Shown here one piece after another: positions 31,321 to 39,863 of a stretch of 64,000 bases of DNA (positions are counted from its first letter, which is position 1; each line of letters starts with the position of its first letter). Where the stretch lies: assembly GCA_946965045.2 (NCBI GenBank), contig OX337239.1:1302001-1366000 (forward strand), written 5' to 3'. Made by a program: the position numbers and the translations under genes. The stretch comes from Epithemia pelagica. Its lineage: Eukaryota > Bacillariophyta > Bacillariophyceae > Surirellales > Surirellaceae. The notes under the pieces are model-generated. The model saw only the letters and a list, made by a program, of their open reading frames with translations, had not been told where the DNA came from and ran no database searches.

Positions 31321-31346
31321 ATGGTTACAAATATAGCGGGTGTCCC
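31321..31346. repeat. Right terminal inverted repeat
   Basis: Reverse complement of 26270-26295, 25 of 26 bases matching. Confidence 0.85.
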
Positions 31347-31864
31347 TGCCATTGGTCTTCAGGCTTCTGGTCTACTCGTACGGTTCTTGGTCCTCACTTA
31401 TCAGATCCTAGTCGCATAACTTCTACTACTCTTATAGTTACATATACCAATACTCTGGGGGGGCGAGCCCCACACCCATCCTTTCCCAAGGAGGGCGGGA
31501 CTGTGTTTCGCTCCAGAATTGACGGGACTCGGATCCCGTGACAACTTCTGTCCATTGCGTGCGAGTGTGCATCCAACCGCGTAGCCATCCCAATCACAGA
31601 CCCCGATACGGAGCCAAGATACCCTGAAATATCATCACAAGTATCTTGCCGAAATATTCTGGTTGCCAAACCATCATAAATCGTCTGCAGGATAAGCCGT
31701 TGCAGCATCATGCAGGCAAGCTGGCAATAGCAAGCGAGCTGGACTTGTACTCTTTTCAGAGTACAATCGAGCCAATTCCCCATCTCGGTATAGTGGAACT
31801 TGTATCCTTCTTGCATCGCCGCTGATATTGCCATCTCTCAAATCTCCTCTTCTCTTGACTCGTA
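31347..31864. other. 3' flank of the DIRS-like element, no clear gene
   Basis: A 146-codon minus-strand frame (31834-31394) lies here, but its composition gives no support. The region includes a C/G-rich hairpin-like block near 31456-31500. It probably contains the 3' terminal repeat of the DIRS-like element, which I could not delimit. Confidence 0.4.
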
Positions 31865-33439
31865 TTACAGGCCCTCTGAAAATTGAATCAGCGCTTCGAC
31901 CGATGCCTTTGCATCGGTGTACCTTTCCATCATCGTCATCCCGGGAAGAATACCCCTACTTCGCAAGTGCTTGCGCCAGCGGTTGTTCATCTCGATTACG
32001 TGCGGGTCGAGTTTTCGATTCTGCGCTGTAGTGGTGGCTCCTCGTCTGAAAGATCGCCGAGCGCTAAATTCCTCCTCCACCTTGACAGTCTCGGGCAAGA
32101 TGTCAGGGCGCTGATGTTTGATCCGCTTCCAAAGCCCGTGAAATAGGTTATCCAGGTCTCCGATAAGTGCTCTCTGAATCTTCCCGTTTTTGGACACCCT
32201 CCGGAATAATGGTCCTTGTGTGATCTTGCGAACGTTCAGTTCTCTAATCGCTCTCTCAATCCATTTGCGGATTTCTATCCCAGAGCTTGACTTGTCTGCC
32301 AAGGGTTGGATGTACAATCGGAACGTTCCATCGGTCTGTTTGAATCTTCCTGCTAACGCCAACGGAACATGAGACACCGTTGAGCAGTAAAGTCCTTCCT
32401 CCCAGTATTTTCGCAACAATCCAACGTCTACTTGAGGGATTTCTTCTCCTCGGAGAGCGGCGCAGAAACCGATAACGACAAGAGCCCCCGTGAGAGCGAT
32501 CTCCAACTTCCTTTGTCCTTGGGGGAACCCCAACCATTCTTTCTCAAGGATACTCAATCCACACAGTACTTCTTCAAGCGTAACCGCCCTGTCTGGAATC
32601 CAGACGTCCCCCATGCGTCGATCGCAGCCGGCCATAAACCTTTTAAACCAAAAACTATTGGTTGGGCTGGAGGTAAACATGATGGACGATCGGTCACCAG
32701 ATCCCATGGTCGACAACCCTGTTCCTCCAGGTAGAGTATGTACAAAGTTTGAGACCACTGATTGGACTTTCCTTGCCGTCTCGAATTGAATATGTTTTGC
32801 ATTGCGACCTTCTTGTAAACTCTTCATGAGCAAGATACAAGCAATCGCCATTCCGAACGAGTCGCCAATTGCGAACGGGCCACGATGAGGCAACGGTTTG
32901 CTCAGACCAATCAAGTCCGCCGTCTTCTGTAGATTTCGCATTTCTCTCCAATTTTTCTCTACAGTCGAACGCTCTCTCGCCCAAAAGGCATCGAGGATCG
33001 CTCGTCGCACACAAGTCGCCAACAACTCGTCCTCCTTTGAACCGTCTCTCTGATATCGCCCCTTCATGTTGTAAAACATACAATCATCACATTGGAAGGG
33101 ACACATGAAATGGTCACCTTCCCTGGCCTCTCGAAAACGCTTAGTGTCATCTTCAAACTCATCGAGTCCATTTGGATCCACCAGCGCGTCATCAAGGTCT
33201 CCGGCTTCAAGAACAGGAAACCGATCCTCCTCTGCCTGTGTATAACAGGTGGAATGCCACGCTCCAGTGCATCGTTTGCTAGTGCCCCGTGTACATCCAA
33301 AATTTGCGCATACAACTCCCGTCAAAGGGAGAACTGGATGACCACACTTGCGACAAGCCGTTGTGGACCGCATCCAGTACGTGTCTTGCTCTTGAGACTT
33401 GCCATGGCCTGTGAAAAAGGTGGGAGTGAACGAACGCAA
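31865..33439 (-). CDS. Tyrosine recombinase of DIRS-like element with Cys-rich N-terminus
   Basis: The product has 524 residues. The N-terminal 130 residues are rich in Cys and His (CRKCGHPVLPLTGVVC, CTGAWHSTCY, CPFQCDDC), a likely zinc-binding module. The recombinase part carries ALRGEE (about 325) as the first catalytic Arg, RRSFRRGATT (about 457) as the box usually written HxxR (here Arg replaces His), and MERYTDAK (about 506) with the nucleophilic Tyr. It overlaps the RT ORF end by 161 bp in another frame. It would integrate the circular cDNA. Confidence 0.78.
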   Translation of the reverse strand: MRSFTPTFFTGHGKSQEQDTYWMRSTTACRKCGHPVLPLTGVVCANFGCTRGTSKRCTGAWHSTCYTQAEEDRFPVLEAGDLDDALVDPNGLDEFEDDTKRFREAREGDHFMCPFQCDDCMFYNMKGRYQRDGSKEDELLATCVRRAILDAFWARERSTVEKNWREMRNLQKTADLIGLSKPLPHRGPFAIGDSFGMAIACILLMKSLQEGRNAKHIQFETARKVQSVVSNFVHTLPGGTGLSTMGSGDRSSIMFTSSPTNSFWFKRFMAGCDRRMGDVWIPDRAVTLEEVLCGLSILEKEWLGFPQGQRKLEIALTGALVVIGFCAALRGEEIPQVDVGLLRKYWEEGLYCSTVSHVPLALAGRFKQTDGTFRLYIQPLADKSSSGIEIRKWIERAIRELNVRKITQGPLFRRVSKNGKIQRALIGDLDNLFHGLWKRIKHQRPDILPETVKVEEEFSARRSFRRGATTTAQNRKLDPHVIEMNNRWRKHLRSRGILPGMTMMERYTDAKASVEALIQFSEGL

Positions 33440-36059
33440 CTATGAGAGGTTCATGTTGGCCTTTCGACCACAAATAACAATCAACGGGAATTGTGAACAC
33501 GATATCCGCGATTTTCCCGAGTTTTTTGCGCCATCGATTTGACATGAGAGCAGGACAAACAAAGATATGGGAGTTATCGGGACGGATGTGATGTGAGTCA
33601 CACATCAAATCTACAGCAACGTCAGCTATCGCTGGTGGAGGATTCCAAACGTAACATCCTCGTTCGAAAGCCTCGTCATACCACATGTGCGGCTTCAACT
33701 TCGTCCACTGCAACCCGGCCGTGTATTGTAGCAGCCAATCAATGGCCCCTGGAAATCGATCTTCCGAGCTCAAATGAAGAGGAACGTGGAACAGCATTGA
33801 GTCACCTGCCATCACTCCAGTGAGCAAGTCTCCTCTAGACAGACCATCGGTGCCTTGGTCAATCATCCGAGTACCCGCTACCCACACTACTCTCAGGAAG
33901 ACGTTTCCGTTCATTTCTAACTTGCGTGCGCGAAGAACAAGTTCAAACAGCAAACGCGACGATGATGTCCCTCGATAGAACGCCGCTTCCGAAGTCGCGT
34001 TGTCGGTGAAGAGAAAAACTTCTGTCCCCACCTTCAATCTACCGCTAGTCACCAAAGATTCCAAACGGAGTATCAGATTATACAGTTCGCGAAAATTTGA
34101 AGATCTTGCACCATACTCGCGTGTCCACAAACCATGTTCTGTGTCCACGTCGTTGCTGCCATACAGCCACATCGACGATCCAAACCCTTCACCTGAGGCA
34201 TCTCCAAAAATGATGACTACTTGCGAGTGCTTGCGGGGACGAGCCAGGAGTCGAGGTGGTGAATCACCTGCTGTCAGGTGTGCCAACGCCTGAACATCGT
34301 CGTTGAATCGTCTTGCTTTCTTTACTCGCGCTGGGGCAGGTCCTTGAGAGACTGCCTTCAGAGTCTCATCTGTAAATAATGCATCACGTTCCTTTGGAGA
34401 CAACCGCCAGCCCTCCTCATTTCGGTCTGGCCGCCAAGACTCAAGCGTCAGATGAATGCCCTTGAGGTAAGGTACCATGCTCTGAAAAGTCAAGGAGACA
34501 TAAACCAGAAATCCTCGGATTTTTTCTAACTCCTTGCGATCAATTTCTTCGTCTGAAGCAGCCCACTCCTCCAGTCGTTGAATGTGGCCCTTCGTTTTGT
34601 TCCATCTTTCTTCGGAGACTGTCTTGAATACCGCATCTCCTGTTGTTTCGACTACTGCACCGGCCCATGCACCCGGGGTTTGACTTGGGGGACGCCGTTT
34701 TCGTGCTGCGTCTTGAAGGCCAAAGTACGATGCCCCCTTGGCCATTGCACTTGAAGCCAGCCACGCTTCCTCGCGTGTGGGTGCGGTTCCACGCAGGTCA
34801 TCCACATAGGTGTGAATATCCGCGGCTATTGAACCATCTTCCCTAACCTTGCATATCCACGGTTTGGAAGGATCGTACTCAACACTCCCAGGTAAGTTTA
34901 ACTCTACGCGAGCCCACCTGAAAATGTTTTTCTTGTCGAGTCTGCAACCAAAGATTACTCTTTTGACTCGTTGGGAGCATTGGGTAGTTTGATATGGCGA
35001 TACTGTTATCCCCATGGCGCATCTGACCCAAGCCTCCCACTTTCGTTTCTTCCCAGACCCGACGTCACTTTCTTCTAGAAACAATGCTGTGAGATCCACC
35101 CCCGTGTACTTCCTAATTTCTGGATGAATCCAGAAATTTAGGAACATCTCACCAAAGTCATTATCTGCGGACCAGGTTGTCACGTCGACTGATCTCAACA
35201 TCGAATCCACCGTGGCTAGACTGAACCAGGGGGCATGGAGAGAAGCGTTGAGTCCGCTTTTCGTTCCATCATACACCATCCGTATGTCGGTAGGACCCTT
35301 GGGGACTGAGAAGAAACTGGTAAGCGAGAGGATGCCAACTTGTGGGGCAATGTACCCTCTTTTTCTGACCTTGCTGATTTTCTTTTTCTCCAACTCCCGG
35401 CTTTTCTCGTCTGGATTGTTCCGCTGTGGGATTCTGTATCTCGGTGGAGGTCCTATCCACATGAGTTTTACCCCGCCCCGCATTTCGACATGCCACACTC
35501 GATCTGACATGCGCCAGAAGAACGGCGAGGAACCAGAGTCCCAATCCCACCAGGACGCCTTCGAGACATGATGCATAGCGCTCAGTCCTGCCTCAATTGA
35601 GGCCTTCTTTTCCCTATCATCCAACCCTTTTCTATGGAGTCTCCACCATGACCAAAAGTCGCTGGCAATATTCCTCTTCCAATATCTCAACGCGCCTTTC
35701 CGAATACTGTCGAGCGCTTTGATCATTTCTTGCACATCAGAAAACGCCTGAGGTTTGAACTTTGAAAGGATCCGATCATTCCATAGATGATACGGGATTT
35801 CCGCGTCATCGGATTTCGTGGCCTTCAAATTTCGGTCCTCCTCTTTAGTTTCAACGGCCAACTCAACAATCAAAGAAGGGTCCATGTCGTCTAGAGTGGA
35901 CGGTTCCTCCCACTCTGTCATTCCTGAGTTCTCCTTCTTGATTATAGTCGCTGGTCGTTTTTCATTTCTTGGAGGTTCTGCATCATTCTTCAGTGGTTGA
36001 CTCAAAAACCGTCGAATCAAATGGATCACTTGCATTCTTGATTTGAAAGGGGGGCCCAC
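33279..36059 (-). CDS. Reverse transcriptase-RNase H of DIRS-like element
   Basis: The product has 926 residues. Reverse transcriptase motifs: VPKGPTDIRMVYDG (about 250), then MGITVSPYQTTQ, then HTYVDDLRG (about 415) with the catalytic Tyr-Val-Asp-Asp. RNase H follows: FGDASGEG (about 616), NFRELYNL, FTDNATSE (about 683) and IDQGTDGLSRGD (about 735-745). No protease or DDE integrase is present, as expected for DIRS elements. The C-terminal 180 residues overlap the recombinase ORF start and may serve as a linker. Confidence 0.85.
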   Translation of the reverse strand: MGPPFKSRMQVIHLIRRFLSQPLKNDAEPPRNEKRPATIIKKENSGMTEWEEPSTLDDMDPSLIVELAVETKEEDRNLKATKSDDAEIPYHLWNDRILSKFKPQAFSDVQEMIKALDSIRKGALRYWKRNIASDFWSWWRLHRKGLDDREKKASIEAGLSAMHHVSKASWWDWDSGSSPFFWRMSDRVWHVEMRGGVKLMWIGPPPRYRIPQRNNPDEKSRELEKKKISKVRKRGYIAPQVGILSLTSFFSVPKGPTDIRMVYDGTKSGLNASLHAPWFSLATVDSMLRSVDVTTWSADNDFGEMFLNFWIHPEIRKYTGVDLTALFLEESDVGSGKKRKWEAWVRCAMGITVSPYQTTQCSQRVKRVIFGCRLDKKNIFRWARVELNLPGSVEYDPSKPWICKVREDGSIAADIHTYVDDLRGTAPTREEAWLASSAMAKGASYFGLQDAARKRRPPSQTPGAWAGAVVETTGDAVFKTVSEERWNKTKGHIQRLEEWAASDEEIDRKELEKIRGFLVYVSLTFQSMVPYLKGIHLTLESWRPDRNEEGWRLSPKERDALFTDETLKAVSQGPAPARVKKARRFNDDVQALAHLTAGDSPPRLLARPRKHSQVVIIFGDASGEGFGSSMWLYGSNDVDTEHGLWTREYGARSSNFRELYNLILRLESLVTSGRLKVGTEVFLFTDNATSEAAFYRGTSSSRLLFELVLRARKLEMNGNVFLRVVWVAGTRMIDQGTDGLSRGDLLTGVMAGDSMLFHVPLHLSSEDRFPGAIDWLLQYTAGLQWTKLKPHMWYDEAFERGCYVWNPPPAIADVAVDLMCDSHHIRPDNSHIFVCPALMSNRWRKKLGKIADIVFTIPVDCYLWSKGQHEPLIVAFVHSHLFHRPWQVSRARHVLDAVHNGLSQVWSSSSPFDGSCMRKFWMYTGH

Positions 36060-36140
36060 TTTATTGACCCAACGATTCAGGTCTTCTTCCGATGCTTGTT
36101 TGCTTATGATTGCTGGAAAGTCGAGAGCGAGGGAAAGTTC

Positions 36141-36899
36141 TCAGGCGCCCAACCGTCTCGAGACAAAACCCGTTGGCGAGAATACACTGGGCAAGACATG
36201 GAATGCATTCTTGTCTTCCTTCCACTTCAATTTTCGATTTAACATTGACGTCGCGTCGCCCTCCGTCGCTTTGACTCTGCCATGGAGCGTGTGATCAATG
36301 ATGCCGCGCACGCTCGTGAATTGCAAACCTGCCTCAATGGCCCCATCCCACCAATTCTCGAATGTTGTTTCCTCCGGTCCTTCAGTCGGTGTCCTTGAGC
36401 TGATATAGAACCAATCAATCCGCGTGGTCACACCGCCCAGAATGCCATGGTCCATTTGCCATCGGGTGGTGCACCAACCCATGTCCAAAGGCGGTCCTGC
36501 ATTGGGTCGACTCTTCCACCACACTACAATTTGTAAGTTCGGTGTTTTCCAAACTGGGTGTTGAGGTCCAGGTGCCATTTCGTCGAACAACACAATGCGT
36601 GTAGCCGGATAGCGAAACAAATCGTCGTTGACGTTCATGGTTGAATCGCTATTATTCACCATGTATTCGCTTCCCCTCTTTTTTCTTCCCCACGTCTTCT
36701 CCCTTGGTTTTGCCAACTTGAGTAAAACCCAATCTCGATGTATTGGATCCTCGCCCTTTGGCGGGTCTGAGATACTATCAATCCAATTTACCGATCCAAG
36801 CGAGGCCGTGGTCCAGAACCAAAATGGAATCTCTCTACATATCAGACCGAGGGAGCATCCACTTGTTCCTACTGGCAAACGCGAGTGTTTGCTTTCCAT
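36141..36899 (-). CDS. ORF of unknown function in DIRS-like element
   Basis: The product has 252 residues and is rich in Trp, with blocks IVLFDEMAPGPQHPVW and WCTTRWQMDHGILGG. It is not a methyltransferase, protease or zinc knuckle that I can recognise. It lies between Gag and RT with 81 bp to the RT start. It could be part of a larger polyprotein after a frameshift, or a distinct accessory protein. Confidence 0.5.
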   Translation of the reverse strand: MESKHSRLPVGTSGCSLGLICREIPFWFWTTASLGSVNWIDSISDPPKGEDPIHRDWVLLKLAKPREKTWGRKKRGSEYMVNNSDSTMNVNDDLFRYPATRIVLFDEMAPGPQHPVWKTPNLQIVVWWKSRPNAGPPLDMGWCTTRWQMDHGILGGVTTRIDWFYISSRTPTEGPEETTFENWWDGAIEAGLQFTSVRGIIDHTLHGRVKATEGDATSMLNRKLKWKEDKNAFHVLPSVFSPTGFVSRRLGA

Positions 36900-37055
36900 A
36901 ACGCCATCGCTTTCAAGAGGCGATTCGGAGCAACGTCTCTTCGCTAGCTTAACATCGCTAACCGCTAGCGTTGATACCTTGTCCGTTTTTTCCTGATTGT
37001 TTTCGTCTTCATAAAATTTGCGTTTAGTACTGTGAGCGGGATCTCTTGCGTTTTG

Positions 37056-39056
37056 TCATTTCTTGGCCTCACCACTCGTTCCCGCCTTGCTTCCTCCTCC
37101 CGACCTCTTTTTGTTAACGGACGCAACTGCTTGATTCACCGATCGGGTTATCTTGTCAAGCTTTTCGTCGAACGAGTTGCGTAATTCGTCGAACTTCGAT
37201 CGTGGAGTGGAAAAGCGAATGAGATTTTCATGGAGAATTAACGCAATGCGAGGGTGCCCGCTGAAATCATGAGAATGATATTCTCGCATGGTTTCATGAG
37301 CCTTCAAGGTGCCCCAGAGCATGCCACCCGGCGTATTGGAAGCTCTGCCTGGGGCTCGGGCGTCCCGCAAGCTTTTAAACACAGCACGAACGCAGTGAGA
37401 TATGAGTATCCATACCTCATGCTCCGTCGCGTCACTTTCCTCTTTGATTTCTCGGTGGTAGCGAACCATCCAGTGACACAGCTCGTCCCAGAACGTTTTG
37501 CTGAGAAGCAAAAGTTCACGAGCCACACTGGATGGTTCCGACCCGAATGAGAACAAATCCCCGATAGCTTGCTCTAAGGTCTTGCGTCCGTCCTTTGCAT
37601 AGTCGAGCACTCGCTGGTGTATGCCCTCGCGACCAGAAGGGGGGTGAAAGTCGACAAATTTTGGGACTCCCGCCAAGGCGCGAGAGTTAGTTGTCATTGA
37701 CGAGTCACTGCCCTTTCCCAAGAGAGGGGGCACCTCGAGAATGAAAGATGCAATATAAGCGGTGTGGTAAGGAGTCTTGTCCTTGACTCTTGCCGTGGTT
37801 GCGCGTTGATTCGCCGCCTGACCTTCATCCGTGCTTGCGTCGGAAGTAGCAAGAGACAGTAAAGAAATGGCGTCTATAAACACGTGAGGATCGCCAACCG
37901 CCGAATGCAGAGTGAGCCAGGTGTCGCAAAACTTCCGTGAAGCGAACACAATCGAGCCGACAACGATGGCGTCCGATTCGGATTGATCTTGCAAATCCTT
38001 GACATCCGCCTTGAGCTTCTCAATTTCTTCTTTCAAGGCCGTGATAACGGATCCTCCATTTGTTGTTGACGCGGTTGCATTTGGTGGGGAGAGTGGAGTA
38101 GCCGACACTCCGGTCGTTCCCCAAGCAAACATCAATGTCGCTGTGGGTTGGCCCAAAGGAGCCACTGCCGTTCCTCTTGATTCCAACATATCGATCCGCC
38201 GCTTCAAGTCGCGTAACTCACCATCCCATTTTCCTCCAGGGTTAGACGTGGTCAAGGAAGACCGAGTGAGAAGTCGCATCGTGGGCTCTACAAATCGAAG
38301 CCGAAAATCTCCGGTAGTCATAAACCGTTCGATCTGTTCCGAGACAATCTTCTCCACGTTTGTCTTCAGGTTGGCCAGATGTCCTTCCATGGTTGAAATT
38401 CGTCCCAGTACTTCAGCTGAGGGAGTGGAACTCGCGGCCTTCTTTGAATCTTCCAACATGGAGGCCAAAGTATGAGTTGAGGAAGTCAGTTGGTCTATCA
38501 ATCCGAACGCAGACAACGTTCCAAACAAGGTGGGCCGCTCCCCTAGGAGTTCGTGAAGTACCGACAGTTTCATATGGACAGTGTCCAACTGTTCATCATG
38601 TTTCCCCCGGAAGCTTCGACGCAGCACCTTTTCCTCCTCAACAGCCGACTTGAGCGCCGATACATTGGACAGCAAGTCTCGCCACGCGCCTTGCGAAAGA
38701 GTTCGAAACGCGGGCGTGGGTTGATTCCCCAAATCCTCTGGAACATCGATGAATGCCACAGATGCTGCGGCTCTTTCCATCTTCACGGCTGCGAGAGTAT
38801 CCGCCACCATTGAATCCTCCCCTGACCTTGACGCAACATCGGGAATTAGAGTGTCATCAGAAGGTGTTGGGAGACGCACTTTCTTTCGGGCAGGGGTGTA
38901 TACGAAATTGATCCCCGTCTTGGTGTCTTCAAGGACATGAGCCACCACCTTGCTGTCCACCGTGTCACTTCCTGACGCCATGGCCGACTCCTTCAGAGCT
39001 GAAAAGGTTGCCTGCCAAGAGTGGACTCGTAGGAGGACTTTGGGGAGTTGTTGCAT
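37056..39056 (-). CDS. Gag-like protein of DIRS-like element
   Basis: The product has 666 residues, or 641 from the Met at 38981 (MASGSDTVDSKVVAHV), which may be the real start. A short coiled coil (ALKEEIEKLKADVKDLQDQ, about 335) sits mid-protein. The C-terminus is Lys/Gly/Ser-rich and basic (KKRSGGGSKAGTSGEAKK), suited to RNA binding. No CCHC knuckle is present. Gag identity is inferred from being the first ORF of the element. Confidence 0.6.
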   Translation of the reverse strand: MQQLPKVLLRVHSWQATFSALKESAMASGSDTVDSKVVAHVLEDTKTGINFVYTPARKKVRLPTPSDDTLIPDVASRSGEDSMVADTLAAVKMERAAASVAFIDVPEDLGNQPTPAFRTLSQGAWRDLLSNVSALKSAVEEEKVLRRSFRGKHDEQLDTVHMKLSVLHELLGERPTLFGTLSAFGLIDQLTSSTHTLASMLEDSKKAASSTPSAEVLGRISTMEGHLANLKTNVEKIVSEQIERFMTTGDFRLRFVEPTMRLLTRSSLTTSNPGGKWDGELRDLKRRIDMLESRGTAVAPLGQPTATLMFAWGTTGVSATPLSPPNATASTTNGGSVITALKEEIEKLKADVKDLQDQSESDAIVVGSIVFASRKFCDTWLTLHSAVGDPHVFIDAISLLSLATSDASTDEGQAANQRATTARVKDKTPYHTAYIASFILEVPPLLGKGSDSSMTTNSRALAGVPKFVDFHPPSGREGIHQRVLDYAKDGRKTLEQAIGDLFSFGSEPSSVARELLLLSKTFWDELCHWMVRYHREIKEESDATEHEVWILISHCVRAVFKSLRDARAPGRASNTPGGMLWGTLKAHETMREYHSHDFSGHPRIALILHENLIRFSTPRSKFDELRNSFDEKLDKITRSVNQAVASVNKKRSGGGSKAGTSGEAKK

Positions 39057-39863
39057 GTTGCATCCATGTTGCTTGTTGTTGTTCGGAACTCGGTTGTTGT
39101 TTTGTTGTTGATTGCGATCCGTGTGATTGCCGTGTTTGCTGTAAACACTCTTTCATGCATTGCTGATCTATGCCAAAGGATTCCAGCCATCGGACTCCAT
39201 TTCAATTTACATTCTGTCAAGCATAGTCATCTTGTATTGTTGCTTCCTTGTTTGCTGTTGTCGCGATTGTTGTTGTTGCCTCGGAGCGTTTGGACCAACC
39301 CGACGAGGCTTTCATTTGCTGTGTTTGGACCACCGTGATTGAATGCACCCCTGCTTGGGGGGAATAATAACTCACAGGCTGTTACTACAGATCCGTAAAG
39401 ATAAACATTTGAGAAAAGACAATGACCTATGCCACTCCGAGTAAACGAAACATAGGAAAAGGATACACCATGGTACGAATAAGTTGAGAGCGTAGCTGAA
39501 ATAACTTTTCTAGCGGGGCAAAGAGGTGGCGTTCGTCTGGCCACGAAGCGGTGCCAAAAAGACATACACAGAAAACAATGACTACGAGGTCGGGAAGACT
39601 TGGCTAAAATGCTTTGTCTCAAATGAAAAAAAAATGTCTCCTGAACACTGCACACAATCCACTGAAGAATCGCTTGTCATGCGTAATCCTTGGCTAAAGG
39701 AAGTCTCGTCGCAACATGGTTGGAATGAATTGACATAAACGCCAGAAACTTGCGTGGCATGTACGTATTAGCAGTGCCCCGACCGCAATCTTCCATGGAA
39801 ATCAATCCAACAGAAGTTGCTGGTTCAGTCAGACCGATTCACTCGTGCGAGTGACAAGATGTA
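39057..39863. other. Probable 5' end of the DIRS-like element and flank
   Basis: A TTG-rich tract (39070-39110, 39236-39290) and a small C/G hairpin (cacccctgcttgggggg, about 39347) occur. No gene is supported. The element boundary should lie here. Confidence 0.4.

Larger units (their letters stand above)
26270..31346. mobile_element. PIF/Harbinger-like DNA transposon carrying four genes
   Basis: Terminal inverted repeats of 26 bp (25 matches) lie at 26270-26295 and 31321-31346; both ends begin GGGACACCCGCTAT. Inside are a DDE transposase and three other ORFs arranged as two convergent pairs. Arrays of CGATACAA-like repeats lie inside each terminus. No target-site duplication is obvious (gcagct at left, tgccat at right). 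The family is assigned from the transposase only. Confidence 0.8.
31865..39056 (-). mobile_element. DIRS-like tyrosine-recombinase retrotransposon
   Basis: Minus-strand order is Gag-like ORF, an ORF of unknown function, RT-RNase H, and tyrosine recombinase overlapping the RT by 161 bp. This combination defines the DIRS order of retroelements, which integrate with a recombinase instead of a DDE integrase and make no target duplication. All ORFs are open. The coordinates cover the coding part only; the inverted or split direct repeats expected at the ends were not identified. Confidence 0.8.

Noticed and set aside
31394-31834. 146-codon minus-strand frame after the recombinase
   Set aside because: No recognisable motif; it lies in the probable 3' terminal region of the retroelement.
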